A DNA stretch of 64,000 nt from Pseudomonas linyingensis. GTDB lineage: Bacteria; Pseudomonadota; Gammaproteobacteria; Pseudomonadales; Pseudomonadaceae. Below, one piece after another: positions 26,684 through 39,667 of the stretch (positions are counted from its first letter, which is position 1; each line of letters opens with the position of its first letter). The stretch lies in the NCBI RefSeq assembly GCF_900109175.1, contig NZ_FNZE01000009.1, positions 1 to 64,000 on the forward strand, in the 5' to 3' direction. Made by a program: the position numbers and the translations under genes. The notes under the pieces are model-generated. The model had not been told where the DNA came from and did no database searches. It worked only from the letters and a program-made list of their open reading frames with translations.

Positions 26684-28930
26684 CTAGTACGGTAGACCCA
26701 GATAGAAATAGAAGCTGTCGTTGCCGTCTTCCGCACGCCCGTAGCCCAGATACACCGGACCGAGCGGGCTGTCGGCGGCGATGAAGACGCTGGCGGATTT
26801 CAGCCAGTCCTCCGTGTTGCCCGGGACCAGCGGATTGCCGATCTGGGAGGCCTCGAGGGAGAACCCGCTGTAGGCGCCCTCGAAGATGCTGCCTTCGAGG
26901 ATGCGGTGGTAATACATCACCCGGCCGAATTTCAGTTCCTCGCCCACTAGTTGGCCGGTGGCGTAGCCCGAGCCAACCAGGAAGCCGCCCCACTGGAACT
27001 GGTCGTAGCGCGGCAGGGGATTGCTGCCGGCCTTGTCGCCGACCTTCACGGCGAAGTTCAGGGTGTGGTTACCGAACGAGTAGACTGCACTGGCGTCGGC
27101 ATCCCACTTGGTGTACTCGTCATCCGCGCCGAGCGAGTCCCTGGAGTCGAACACGAAGGCACCGGCGCGCCAGCCCGAGCGAGGGAAGCGCACGCTGTCG
27201 AGCTGGTCGAGCTTCAGCCGGGCGCGCAAGGCCCCTTGGGTGATGCGCGACTCGCCGGGCGACAGGCTTTCCGGCCCGGTGTCCAGTTGCGGCTTGAGGC
27301 GCCCGCCGACTGCACCGAGGCGGAATTCGCCGTAGCGGCTGAACTGGCTGCCCACATCCACCCCGCCGAGCATGGAGGTCATCTCGTAGCTGGCCACGCG
27401 GTCGTCGTCGCGGTAGAGGTCGGCGGTGCGTCGCTCGACGGCGGCATGCGGGGCGACGAAGAAGCGGCTGGTGGCGCTGAAGGGCTGGTAGAGCTCGGTA
27501 TACAGGCCGCTGGTGTGGCCGAGCTGCACGTCGGTGCGCCACTCGGCGCCGCGCTCGTTCAGCCAGGTCTTGCGGTAGCTGCCGAGGATGTTGAAGAAGG
27601 CGTCGCCGCTGAAGTCGCTGGACAGGCCGAGGCCGAAGCGCAGGTAGTTGGGCCCCCAGGATTTCTCCACGGCGTCCACGGCGAGGATGCGCTTGCCAGG
27701 TTCCTCGATGAAGCGGTAGTTGACGTGCTCGAAGTCGCCGGTGCCGTAGATGCGGCGCATGTCGCTGTCGAGGGTGTCCTGCTCGATCTTCTCGCCGGGC
27801 TTGGTGTCCATGGCCGCCTGGGCGGTCTTCGGGTTGACGTGCTTGAGATTCTCGAAGCGGATCTCGTCTACCGGACGCAGGTCGGGCGCCACCGTGACCG
27901 TCTGGCCCTGGCGCAGCGCCGCGTATTCACCGGCCGGCAGGGATAGGCGGGCCAGCCGGTCGGCGACCTGGCGCGCCGCCGCCTCGCCGATCGGGGCGAT
28001 CTGCTCCAGATGGTCGAAATCGCCGGTGGAGAAGTCGCCGAGCTCGGGGGAGATGAGGATGTCCTGCGGCTGCAGGGTGGCGAGCGAGGCCTGCACGTTC
28101 TGCTCGGTGAGGATGCTGAGCATCTGTCCGGTGACGCCGAAGATGCCGCTGAGCTGCTCGCGGGTAAGCAGGGGGGTGCCGACGTTCACCGCGATGACGA
28201 TGTCGGCGCCCATCTCCTCGCGGGCAGTCTGGATCGGCAGGTTGCTGGTCAGCATGCCGTCGACCAGGATCATGCCGCCGAACTCCGCCGGGGCGACCGC
28301 GCCGGGCACCGACATGCTGGCACGCATCACGTTGGCCAGCTCGCCGTCGCGGAACACCACGGCCTTGCCGGTGACCAGGTCGGTGGCCACGGCACGGTAG
28401 GGAATGGGCAGGTTGTCGAACTGGTAGTGGCCCTTGGCCTTGCTCAGCCGGCGAAGCACGGTCTCGAGCTGGACGCCGGTGACGATGCCCTTGCCGAACT
28501 TGACCTGGCCGTTGTCCAGGCCGACCTCGGGGGTGAACAGGATGCCGTAGTCGTCCTCCTTGCGACGCATGGCGCGCTCCTGGCGCGGCGGGTCCTCTTT
28601 GAACAGCAGCTCGGTGGAGATGGTCTTGAGGATGGTGTCCATTTCCGCCGTGGAGGTGCCGGTCGCGTAGGAGGCGCCGACCAGGGCCCCCATGCTGGTG
28701 CCGGCGATGCAGTCGATCGGCACGCGGTACTCTTCGAGCACCTTGATCACCCCGACATGCGCCGCGCCCCGCGCGCCGCCGCCGGAGAGAACCAGGCAGA
28801 TCCTTGGCCGTTTGAGACTGCCTGCCGATGGGGATGGGACAACGCTGTCCGCCGGTACGGCCATGGCAGGTGACATGGCGGACAGCGCCAGTGATAAGAC
28901 GACAAGGGCAAACCGATCACGAAATTGCAT
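26684..28930 (-). CDS. Patatin-like phospholipase with surface-antigen barrel (type Vd autotransporter, PlpD-like)
   Basis: A protein of about 748 residues: signal peptide (cleavage near PAMAVPA), patatin domain at about 42-330, one POTRA-like module at about 330-420 and a 16-strand-type barrel ending in FYLGLPY. The catalytic serine is Ser79 in GTSMG, with oxyanion loop SGGGARGAAHVG and the dyad aspartate in ILVDGML. This is the architecture of Pseudomonas PlpD, a secreted phospholipase A1. Start: GGGAG lies 8 bases before the chosen ATG; two in-frame ATG codons upstream (28936 and 28975) are alternatives. DUF4105 lies directly upstream and DUF2252 downstream on the same strand. Confidence 0.93.
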   Translation of the reverse strand: MQFRDRFALVVLSLALSAMSPAMAVPADSVVPSPSAGSLKRPRICLVLSGGGARGAAHVGVIKVLEEYRVPIDCIAGTSMGALVGASYATGTSTAEMDTILKTISTELLFKEDPPRQERAMRRKEDDYGILFTPEVGLDNGQVKFGKGIVTGVQLETVLRRLSKAKGHYQFDNLPIPYRAVATDLVTGKAVVFRDGELANVMRASMSVPGAVAPAEFGGMILVDGMLTSNLPIQTAREEMGADIVIAVNVGTPLLTREQLSGIFGVTGQMLSILTEQNVQASLATLQPQDILISPELGDFSTGDFDHLEQIAPIGEAAARQVADRLARLSLPAGEYAALRQGQTVTVAPDLRPVDEIRFENLKHVNPKTAQAAMDTKPGEKIEQDTLDSDMRRIYGTGDFEHVNYRFIEEPGKRILAVDAVEKSWGPNYLRFGLGLSSDFSGDAFFNILGSYRKTWLNERGAEWRTDVQLGHTSGLYTELYQPFSATSRFFVAPHAAVERRTADLYRDDDRVASYEMTSMLGGVDVGSQFSRYGEFRLGAVGGRLKPQLDTGPESLSPGESRITQGALRARLKLDQLDSVRFPRSGWRAGAFVFDSRDSLGADDEYTKWDADASAVYSFGNHTLNFAVKVGDKAGSNPLPRYDQFQWGGFLVGSGYATGQLVGEELKFGRVMYYHRILEGSIFEGAYSGFSLEASQIGNPLVPGNTEDWLKSASVFIAADSPLGPVYLGYGRAEDGNDSFYFYLGLPY

Positions 28931-28971
28931 CCCCATTACTCCCTGTTTGCGCTGGTCGCGAATGGTGCCGC

Positions 28972-30036
28972 TCACTGCTCTGTATCGATGTCGTCGCCGG
29001 CTACGTTGGCGGGTGACGGGGCAATCTCCTCGCGGATGCGCGTGGAGAAGTCCGCTGCACGATCCGCGGCCTGGGCGCGGGCGTTGACGTGTACCCGCTG
29101 CTGCAGTTCGGCGAACGGCAGGCCGTGGGTTTCCAGGCGCCCCTGCTCATAGAGGTATTCCGGTAGATAGCCGCTGGCGAGAATCTTCCAGTCGAAGGGC
29201 AGGTGGCTCGGGTTGACCCGGGTGTTCATCCAGATGACGGTGGTGCAGTTGGTGGTCAGGGTGTTGTAGAACTCCGGGCGCTCGTGCAGCGCATTGATGC
29301 GCTTCATGTACTCGAGGAACAGGCGCCGGCCGTTCTCGAGATCGCCCTGCAGCCGGTACAGGTAGACATCTTCCGGTGGGTCGCGGCGATAGTTGGTGCG
29401 CAGGCGGATCACGTCGCGCTCGTCGGCCACCACGTAGTACAGCTCGTACTGGCGGAAGAAGCCCTTGAGGGTGGAGTAGCCTTCGCCCTTTTCCTTGCGC
29501 GTCTCGATGGACACCGCCAGGTGATCACCGCCACCAAAGTCGAAGCTGAGGAAAATGTGGGCGATGGCGGGGCCCATCCAGTAAACGGCGACCAGGTCCA
29601 CCCCTTGCAGCTTGCGCAGGTCGAAGCGCTTGTCGTACCAGGCGGGGGTGTAGTCGGTTTCGCTGCGGTACTCGAAGTTGCGGATGTTGTGCACCGTGAT
29701 CATGTCGCCTTCGATGGAGGCATGCGGCAGCTCGGCGACGTCCGCCAGCCAGTCGCGCTGGTTGGAAGGCTCGATGCCGTGCCACCAGACGCCCAGCACC
29801 ACGAGCACGGCGAGGTAGCTGCCCAGGGCGCGCCAGCGCCAGCGGCGCAAGGCCAGGGCCATCAACGTGGCCAGCGAGGCGAGGCCGAAGGCCGCAGCCA
29901 GGCCGTTGCGCAGTGTCTCGTCGGGTGGCCCCGAAAACAGGATGGCCAGCACGCCCCAGCACCCGACAGCAACAATCAGCAAGCCGAGCAGCACCAGGCC
30001 GACGATGATGACGCTGCGGATCCGAGCTTTTCTCAT
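28972..30036 (-). CDS. DUF4105 membrane protein
   Basis: A 354-residue inner-membrane-anchored protein. Three hydrophobic segments (about residues 10-35, 45-62 and 68-84) precede a soluble DUF4105 domain that contains HIFLSFDFGGGDHLAVSIETR and YNTLTTNCTTVIW, the conserved histidine/cysteine motifs of the family; the cysteine and a histidine suggest a papain-like fold, but activity is unproven. ATG follows GGAGG. It ends 42 bp before the patatin start and is probably in one transcript with it, so both may deal with envelope lipids or lipoproteins. That link is inference. Confidence 0.88.
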   Translation of the reverse strand: MRKARIRSVIIVGLVLLGLLIVAVGCWGVLAILFSGPPDETLRNGLAAAFGLASLATLMALALRRWRWRALGSYLAVLVVLGVWWHGIEPSNQRDWLADVAELPHASIEGDMITVHNIRNFEYRSETDYTPAWYDKRFDLRKLQGVDLVAVYWMGPAIAHIFLSFDFGGGDHLAVSIETRKEKGEGYSTLKGFFRQYELYYVVADERDVIRLRTNYRRDPPEDVYLYRLQGDLENGRRLFLEYMKRINALHERPEFYNTLTTNCTTVIWMNTRVNPSHLPFDWKILASGYLPEYLYEQGRLETHGLPFAELQQRVHVNARAQAADRAADFSTRIREEIAPSPANVAGDDIDTEQ

Positions 30037-30407
30037 GAACGGCCTCCGCCGTGATGGTAGGTGCATTATCCACTGCTGGTGATCTGTACGGCTCAGGGTA
30101 GTGCGCTGGCGTGCGCGCATGAATCTAAATGGACTAATCGAACCCACGAGACAGGCCACTACTGACTATTGGAAGTCTGGCGGGTTTATGTGGCATGTCC
30201 AATCGCGGACTGCAGTTTTGGTGGCTGGAGGCTGGGCGGTGGCCTCGGAAGCACTGTCGAAGGCAAGACGAGCGGCGCATATCGTCGTTCCCGTCCACAG
30301 CGGCGAGAGGGTTCGCCTGATCAGCTCGGGTTCCAAACGCCTGGACTATGCTTTACCAGTTAGGAGTTGGCCTCGCCAAACCCGCTACAACCGAAGTGGT
30401 GCCTGCC
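30037..30407. other. Intergenic region with degenerate repeat end
   Basis: About 370 bases between DUF4105 and a small secreted protein gene, both directed away. Short frames on the plus strand (30101-30661 and 30169-30363) lack ribosome sites and family likeness. A 39-base stretch at 30127-30165 is a diverged copy of the right end of the MITE-like element at 2555-2719. Otherwise nothing is recognised. Confidence 0.5.
30127..30165. repeat. Degenerate solo end of the MITE-like element
   Basis: Compared base by base with 2684-2722 this stretch is identical at 30 of 39 positions without gaps, including an 11-base run ACAGGCCACTA. No partner end was found nearby, so it looks like a decayed remnant. 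Confidence 0.5.
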
Positions 30408-30872
30408 ATGAAAAAATTCTTCGTCCCCTGCATAGCCGCGCTCTTCCCGATGGTGTGTCTTCCCGCCGCTGCCGAGACGGTGACACCGCTCCAGGGTCAG
30501 TCTCCCGAGACCATCCAGCAGGACATCAGTGCCTGCCAGTCCCAGGCCGGCAGCACAAGCAGCAGTACGACGAGCCCGCAGACCGGGGGACGTGCCCGTG
30601 GCGCAGTTGCCGGCGCGGCTGCAGGTGCGGCAGCCGCCGAAGTGCGTGGACGCCAGCATGAGGAGGTGTATGACCGCGTCGACGAGGACATCCAGCAGGA
30701 GTACCGGCAGAACCAGGCCAGGGAGACGGCGGCAGCTGGGGCGGTAGTCGGCGGCTCCCGGCAGCGCCGGGATCGCCGCGAAGATCGCCGCAATGCCGAG
30801 CAGAACAGTGCGGCAGCTTCCTCTGCCTATACCAGTTGCATGCAGCAGCGCGGGTATCAGGTGACCCCCTGA
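30408..30872 (+). CDS. Small secreted glycine-zipper-like protein
   Basis: A 154-residue protein with a signal peptide (MKKFFVPCIAALFPM..., cleavage after AAA). Mature region: a cysteine in QQDISACQSQAG, a serine/threonine linker, an Ala/Gly-rich membrane-compatible stretch (GAVAGAAAGAAAAEV), a charged amphipathic region rich in R, E and Q, another small Gly stretch (AAGAVVGGSRQRRDRRE) and the C-terminal CMQQRGYQV motif often found in small glycine-zipper proteins. Probably a periplasmic or outer-membrane-associated stress protein. No operon partner is apparent. Confidence 0.75.
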   Translation: MKKFFVPCIAALFPMVCLPAAAETVTPLQGQSPETIQQDISACQSQAGSTSSSTTSPQTGGRARGAVAGAAAGAAAAEVRGRQHEEVYDRVDEDIQQEYRQNQARETAAAGAVVGGSRQRRDRREDRRNAEQNSAAASSAYTSCMQQRGYQVTP

Positions 30873-30891
30873 GCTGGCGCTTTGCCGTGGG

Positions 30892-31287
30892 CTATGGGCG
30901 CTCTGGGTACTGCGGCAGCTCGTCGAGGATCTCGCACCACTCGGCCTTGGAGCCGACGAAGATGTGCGCGGTCGGCCGGCCCTCGATAGGGGTATCCAGA
31001 GTGCCGATACGCAGACGCAGCAGCTCCGGCATGGCCGGCCGGCGGCTGTACAGCGGCGAGCCGCACTTGCCGCAGAACACCCGGAACACGCCCGGCGAGG
31101 ACTGGTATTCGGCAAGCGCATTCTGGCCGTGGATGAGGTGGAAGTCGGCGGCATTCACCGGGGCATTGGTGGCGAAGGCCGAGCCGTTGGCCTTGCGGCA
31201 GCGGGAGCAGTGGCACATCACGATGGGGCCAAGCTCGCCGTGGATTTCGTATTGCACCGAGTTGCACAGGCAACTGCCTTTCAGCAT
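30892..31287 (-). CDS. GFA family protein (glutathione-dependent formaldehyde-activating-like)
   Basis: A 131-residue cytoplasmic zinc protein. The GFA/CENP-V zinc ligands are visible as CLC near the N terminus (GSCLCNSVQYE), CHCSRCRK in the middle and CGKCGSPLYS. Family members bind two zinc ions; the name refers to Gfa, which condenses formaldehyde with glutathione, but most paralogues have unknown substrates. The start MLKGSCLCN is supported by AGGAG 9 bases upstream; the 55 extra codons upstream are spurious. It is convergent with the small secreted protein. Confidence 0.92.
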   Translation of the reverse strand: MLKGSCLCNSVQYEIHGELGPIVMCHCSRCRKANGSAFATNAPVNAADFHLIHGQNALAEYQSSPGVFRVFCGKCGSPLYSRRPAMPELLRLRIGTLDTPIEGRPTAHIFVGSKAEWCEILDELPQYPERP

Positions 31288-31561
31288 GGGAGCACTCCTT
31301 GGGTTGGACGTTGCGGGCCGGCTCCCGCCGACTGCGGGAGATCCCTGAGGAGTTTGCTTATAACGCAGTTCTATCGGCCAATACCAGACCGGAAGGATCG
31401 GGCAATGGCCGGTGCCAGGGTGGCGGTGGGATGACGCGTCGGACTGTCTCACTCGTTGCGGCGGATATCGCGGAGCAGGCGCATGACGGTTCCTTGTCGT
31501 GTGGCGGTATTCCCAAGCCCGCCATGCGCGCTTGCGGATTACCGGGCTGGTTCAGGCGCGA

Positions 31562-32137
31562 TCACGGCAACACCGCCAATTCCTCGACCCAGACCAGCTC
31601 GCAGGCGCCACTGCCGGTGTCCTCTCGGCTCAGGGAGCTGACCCAGCGGAAGCCGTCATCGCCGTCGACGCGCACCAATTGGCCGGACAGGCGGATGCGT
31701 GCGCCTTCCTGCAGGCTGTCCAGCGTGGCGGCTACTGCGGCGCTGGCCGGGATCATGTGCATGTTGGCGCTGTGTCTCTCGATTTCCCGTCGCGGGATTG
31801 GCAACTCGTCGGCCCACCAGTAGTACCAGCGGTTGCTCTGGCGGATCTCGATCTGTCGGGATATGCCCAGGTCGGCCATGGGTCCCCAACCCAGCGCCAG
31901 ATCGGTGGGCGAGACCTGTGCGCCGCGGTCGAAGCGGTAGTCCTCGCGGCCCAGCACCAGGGCCTCCTCGAGCTGGAAGGGCTGCAGTGCCTGCAGGCGA
32001 TGATTGCCGAGCTGCAGCTGGCCGCCAGCCAGGTCGCCGTTCACCTGGGTCGTTTGCGGCGAGGGAGTCAGCACGATCCACGCCAGCCACAGGCCGGCCA
32101 GCCATACGGTCAGTTTGAAAAGGCGCTGCAGGTTCAT
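31562..32137 (-). CDS. Membrane-anchored protein of unknown function
   Basis: A 191-residue protein with one N-terminal TM helix (LFKLTVWLAGLWLAWIVL) and a periplasmic domain carrying YYWWADELPIPRREIERHSANMHMIPA and a C-terminal OB-like segment (LSGQLVRVDGDDGFRWVSSLSRED..ACELVWVEEL). I do not know the family by name; a similar gene sits near metH in other pseudomonads as I remember. The H-x-N-x-H pair and the cysteine in GACELVWVE could bind metal. Divergent from the DUF1883 gene. Confidence 0.75.
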   Translation of the reverse strand: MNLQRLFKLTVWLAGLWLAWIVLTPSPQTTQVNGDLAGGQLQLGNHRLQALQPFQLEEALVLGREDYRFDRGAQVSPTDLALGWGPMADLGISRQIEIRQSNRWYYWWADELPIPRREIERHSANMHMIPASAAVAATLDSLQEGARIRLSGQLVRVDGDDGFRWVSSLSREDTGSGACELVWVEELAVLP

Positions 32138-32244
32138 GGCTCACGGGGGCGTGGAGGAGGAGGCCGAGTTTAACCGCGGCAGCGCAGCGAGAGCAGCGAC
32201 TTCGTGCTATGTTCCGCGCCTTGCAACGTGCTCTGGAACCACCG

Positions 32245-32541
32245 ATGAAATTCATTCACCAACGCGAGCAGCTCAACGAGGGCGACCTGATCGTCATCGA
32301 GAGCTCGCAACCCTGCAACATCCGCCTGATGAACGACTCCAACTTCCGCTCCTTCAAGAACGGCGCCCGGCACAACTACATCGGCGGTCACTTCGATCGC
32401 TTCCCGGCGAGGATCAACGTGCCGAGCAGCGGCTTCTGGAACATCACCCTCGACACCGTCACCCGCCGCCCGATCAGCGTGACGCGCAAGCCGAAGCTGG
32501 AGTATTCGATCAAGATCCGGCGGGCCAAGACGGATCACTGA
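32245..32541 (+). CDS. DUF1883 domain protein
   Basis: A 98-residue soluble protein: MKFIHQREQLNEGDLIVIESSQPCNIRLMND, then an FRSFKNG..HNYIGGHFDRFP block typical of DUF1883. Beta-rich, without signal peptide. Function unknown. Start at the ATG of MKFIH; the 12-codon extension upstream is unsupported. The gene ends 35 bp before a strong bidirectional terminator shared with metH. Confidence 0.87.
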   Translation: MKFIHQREQLNEGDLIVIESSQPCNIRLMNDSNFRSFKNGARHNYIGGHFDRFPARINVPSSGFWNITLDTVTRRPISVTRKPKLEYSIKIRRAKTDH

Positions 32542-32576
32542 GCAGCAGACAGCGGCTCGATGTGACCTGCCCAAAT

Positions 32577-32608
32577 ACAATGAGACCCGCTCTGGCGGGT
32601 CTCATTGT
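32577..32608. terminator. Bidirectional intrinsic terminator between DUF1883 and metH
   Basis: A perfect 14-bp stem (arms 32577-32590 and 32595-32608) closed by the tetraloop TCTG, with GTTT on the right and AAATAC on the left, so it can stop transcription from both convergent genes. Confidence 0.92.
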
Positions 32609-32625
32609 TTCTGCCGGGCGGTACG

Positions 32626-36318
<3,693 letters not shown>

Positions 36319-36437
36319 GGGGACTACCTGGAGAGGGTGGATCGTAAAGGCGGGAATGATAGCAAAGCTGCATGGTTCTGGAGCGGCAGGGGCTTGGCCA
36401 TGAATTTTCTTCAAGTTGGGGCTGCTCTGCAGGCGCA

Positions 36438-36476
36438 AATTCATTCGCGACCGGCCGCCAGGGTCGCGAATGAATT
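36438..36476. repeat. REP-like hairpin between metH and cti
   Basis: A perfect 15-bp inverted repeat (36438-36452 and 36462-36476) with a 9-base loop, including GCGAATGAATTCGCTCCCAC-type sequence just to its right, the usual form of Pseudomonas REP elements. Confidence 0.75.
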
Positions 36477-36530
36477 CGCTCCCACAGGTAGTGGCCTTAG
36501 AATGCTCCATTCCCTGCCACGGACAGCCCC

Positions 36531-38801
36531 ATGCCCATTTTCTTCCTGCTGCTGGCCAGCCTCCTGCTCAGCCTGCCGCTGTCCGCTGCGCCGGTGTCGT
36601 ATTCCCGTGAGGTGCAGCCGATCCTCACCCAGAAGTGCGTGGCCTGCCATGCCTGCTACGACGCGCCCTGCCAGCTCAACCTCGGCAGCGCTGCAGGTGC
36701 CCAGCGCGGTGCCACGTCGGTAGCGGTCTACAACGGCAAGCGCATCGAGGCGCAGGCGACCACGCGGCTGTTCGTCGATGCGCGGACGGAGGAGGGCTGG
36801 CGCGCCAGCGGCTTCCATTCGGTGCTGGCTGGCGGCGATGCCGCGCTGGTGGCGCGCATGCTCGAGCTGGGTCGCGCCCATGCGCCCGTGCCTGGCGCCC
36901 GGCTGCCGGATGACCTGGATATCGGCATCTACCGCGACAACCAGTGCCCGACGCCCGAGCAGTTCGACGACTTCGCCCGCCGCAATCCCGGTGCGGGCAT
37001 GCCCTTCGCGGTCAGCGGGCTGAGCGATGCCGAGTACGCCACCCTGCGCCGCTGGCTGGCCGAGGGCGCGCGGCTGGATGGCGAGCCGGTGCTCGCCAAT
37101 GCCTCCGAGGCGGCGCAGATCGCCGAGTGGGAGGCGCTGTTCAATCGCCCCGGCGCGCGCGAGCAACTGGTGGCGCGCTGGCTCTATGAGCACCTGTTCA
37201 TCGCGCACCTCTACTTCGATGCCGGCGCCGGTGGCCGGTTCTTCGAGCTGGTGCGCTCGCGCACGCCCAGCGGCGAGCCTGTGGACGTGATCGCCACCCG
37301 GCGGCCCAACGACGACCCGGGGGCGCGCTTCTTCTATCGGCTGCGTCCGGTGCAGGGCGTGATCGTCCACAAGACCCATATCACCTACGCCCTGAGCCCG
37401 CGCAAGCTAGCGCGGGTCGAAGAGCTGTTCTTCGCGGGCGACTGGACGACGGATGCCGTGCCCGGCTACGGTCCGCAGCGCCGCGCCAATCCGTTCGAGA
37501 CCTTCGCCGCCATCCCGGCGCAGGCGCGCTACCAGTTCATGCTGGATGACGCCGAGTACTTCGTGCGCACCTTCATCCGCGGCCCGGTGTGTCGCGGGCA
37601 GATCGCCACCGACGTGATCCGCGACCACTTCTGGACGCTGTTCCAGGCGCCGGCTCACGATCTCTACCTGCTGGATGCCGACTACCGCGAGCGGGTCACG
37701 CCGCTGCTGGCGTTGCCGGGGCAGGAGGATGACCTGGCCCGCCTGCCAATGGTCTGGCACGACTACCGGCGCAAGCTGTCCGCCTACGAGCGGGCGCGTA
37801 GCGAGGCCTACTCGCACCAGCCCTGGCCGAGCTGGTCGCATGTCTGGGCCGGCAACGACAATGCGCTGCTGAGCATCTTCCGCCAGCACGACAGCGCCTC
37901 GGTGCGCAAGGGCCTGATCGGTGCAGTGCCGCAGACCCTGTGGTGGCTGGACTTCCCATTGCTGGAGCGCACCTACTACCAGTTGGTGGTCAACTTCGAC
38001 GTGTTCGGCAATGTCTCCCACCAGGCGCAGACCCGGCTGTACTTCGATCTGATCCGCAACGGCGCCGAGCAGAACTTCCTGCGCCTGATGCCGCCGGACG
38101 CGCGCCAGGCGATCCTGCACGATTGGTACCAGGAGGGTGGTCTGCTCAAGCTGTGGCTGAACTACGAGCGCATCGATGCCGAGACCCCCACTGGCCTGCG
38201 TCTGCCGTCTGACGACCCGAAGGGCGCCTTCGCCGCGCTGCTGCTGGAACGCTATGGCACCCTCAATGCCCGTCCCGATCCGCTCAACCGCTGCAGCAAC
38301 GGGCGCTGTTATCGAGCCAAGGCCGCCCCCGCCGTGCGGCAGATCGACCAGCGCCTGAGCGCGCTGGCAGCCAGGCCGCTGGCCGAGCTGCCGGCCATCG
38401 AGTTCCTGCCCGAGGCGACCTTGCTGCGTGTCGAGCTGGATGGCGGCGAGCGCGAGGTCTACAGCCTGCTGCGCAACCGCGCGCACAGCAACGTGGCCTT
38501 CATGCTCGGCGAGTCGCTGCGCTACCAGCCGGAGAAGGACACCCTGACCCTGTACCCCGAAGTGCTGAGCAGCTACCCCAACTTCCTGTTCAGCCTGCGC
38601 GAAGGGGAGGTGAATGCCTTCGTGGCCTCGCTGCAGCAGGCGCGCAGCGCCGCCGACTTCGACCTGATCGTGCAGCGCTGGGGCGTGCGCCGCAGCGATC
38701 CGCGCTACTGGAACCTGTTTCACGACCTGAGCGCACACATCCGCGAAACGCAGCCGGTGGAGACGGGGGTGCTGGACATGAACCGCTATCAGAACCTGTA
38801 G
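36531..38801 (+). CDS. cti: Fatty acid cis/trans isomerase
   Basis: A 756-residue periplasmic heme protein that converts cis- to trans-unsaturated fatty acids in phospholipids, stiffening the membrane against solvents and heat. Signal peptide 1-20; the cytochrome-c-type heme site CVACH lies at residues 36-40 with two more cysteines close by (CYDAPC). Later blocks ([44 protein letters not shown]) are typical of Cti. Length matches. It stands alone between metH and nfuA, as in P. aeruginosa as I recall. Confidence 0.96.
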   Translation: MPIFFLLLASLLLSLPLSAAPVSYSREVQPILTQKCVACHACYDAPCQLNLGSAAGAQRGATSVAVYNGKRIEAQATTRLFVDARTEEGWRASGFHSVLAGGDAALVARMLELGRAHAPVPGARLPDDLDIGIYRDNQCPTPEQFDDFARRNPGAGMPFAVSGLSDAEYATLRRWLAEGARLDGEPVLANASEAAQIAEWEALFNRPGAREQLVARWLYEHLFIAHLYFDAGAGGRFFELVRSRTPSGEPVDVIATRRPNDDPGARFFYRLRPVQGVIVHKTHITYALSPRKLARVEELFFAGDWTTDAVPGYGPQRRANPFETFAAIPAQARYQFMLDDAEYFVRTFIRGPVCRGQIATDVIRDHFWTLFQAPAHDLYLLDADYRERVTPLLALPGQEDDLARLPMVWHDYRRKLSAYERARSEAYSHQPWPSWSHVWAGNDNALLSIFRQHDSASVRKGLIGAVPQTLWWLDFPLLERTYYQLVVNFDVFGNVSHQAQTRLYFDLIRNGAEQNFLRLMPPDARQAILHDWYQEGGLLKLWLNYERIDAETPTGLRLPSDDPKGAFAALLLERYGTLNARPDPLNRCSNGRCYRAKAAPAVRQIDQRLSALAARPLAELPAIEFLPEATLLRVELDGGEREVYSLLRNRAHSNVAFMLGESLRYQPEKDTLTLYPEVLSSYPNFLFSLREGEVNAFVASLQQARSAADFDLIVQRWGVRRSDPRYWNLFHDLSAHIRETQPVETGVLDMNRYQNL

Positions 38802-38921
38802 GCCCGGTCGGCCGCAGGGTGCGCGCACCGACGGGTCTGCGGCTTATTCCTACTAAAACGCTGGGACTTTATCCGCGCCCCGGCATGGCGTACACTGCGC
38901 CCATATTTGCGAGGAGTCGCC

Positions 38922-39506
38922 ATGAGCAACATCATCATCACCGAATCGGCTCAGGAATACCTGGCCGATCTGCTGCAGAAGCAGAACACCCCAGGTATCG
39001 GCATTCGCGTTTTCATCACCCAGCCGGGCACCCAGTACGCCGAGACCTGCATCGCCTACTGCAAGCCCCACGAGCAGAAGGCCGAGGACACCCCGCTGGC
39101 GCTGAAGGACTTCACCGCCTGGCTGGATGCGGTGAGCGTACCCTTCCTCGAGGATGCCGTGGTCGACTACGCCACCGACCGCATGGGCGGCCAGCTGACC
39201 ATCAAGGCGCCGAACGCCAAGGTGCCGATGGTCAACGAGGACAGCCCGCTGCCCGAGCGCATCAACTACTACCTGCAGACCGAGATCAACCCGGGCCTGG
39301 CCAGCCACGGCGGCATGGTTTCGCTGGTCGACATCGACGACGAAGGCGTGGCCATCCTGCGCTTCGGCGGCGGCTGCCAGGGCTGTGGCATGGTCGACAC
39401 CACCCTCAAGGATGGCGTCGAGAAGACCCTGATGGAGCGCATCCCCGAACTGAAGGGCGTGCGTGACGTCACCGACCACAGCAACAAGGAAAACGCGTAC
39501 TACTGA
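38922..39506 (+). CDS. nfuA: Fe-S biogenesis protein NfuA
   Basis: A 194-residue iron-sulfur carrier: A-type-like N-terminal domain ([18 protein letters not shown]) and C-terminal Nfu domain with the cluster ligands Cys152 and Cys155 in GGCQGCGM. It delivers 4Fe-4S clusters to apoproteins such as aconitase under stress. The ATG has GAGGAG 5 bases upstream; five additional in-frame codons upstream are not used. An intrinsic terminator follows. Confidence 0.97.
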   Translation: MSNIIITESAQEYLADLLQKQNTPGIGIRVFITQPGTQYAETCIAYCKPHEQKAEDTPLALKDFTAWLDAVSVPFLEDAVVDYATDRMGGQLTIKAPNAKVPMVNEDSPLPERINYYLQTEINPGLASHGGMVSLVDIDDEGVAILRFGGGCQGCGMVDTTLKDGVEKTLMERIPELKGVRDVTDHSNKENAYY

Positions 39507-39532
39507 GTGACGCCCATTCTTGATTCGGGATG

Positions 39533-39567
39533 CGAAGGGCGGGCCGCTGCCCTTCGTAATTTCGTTT
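39533..39567 (+). terminator. Intrinsic terminator of nfuA
   Basis: Stem CGAAGGGC (39533-39540) pairs with GCCCTTCG (39549-39556), loop of 8, followed by TAATTTCGTTT. Confidence 0.8.
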
Positions 39568-39667
39568 ATCAGGAAAGCATCTAAGTCGGTCTTTCGCGGT
39601 TTGCTAGTTTCATCTGTGCAACGCCAATCTTCCTTCGGGACGTATTAGCGAATAACCAGGATGGAAC

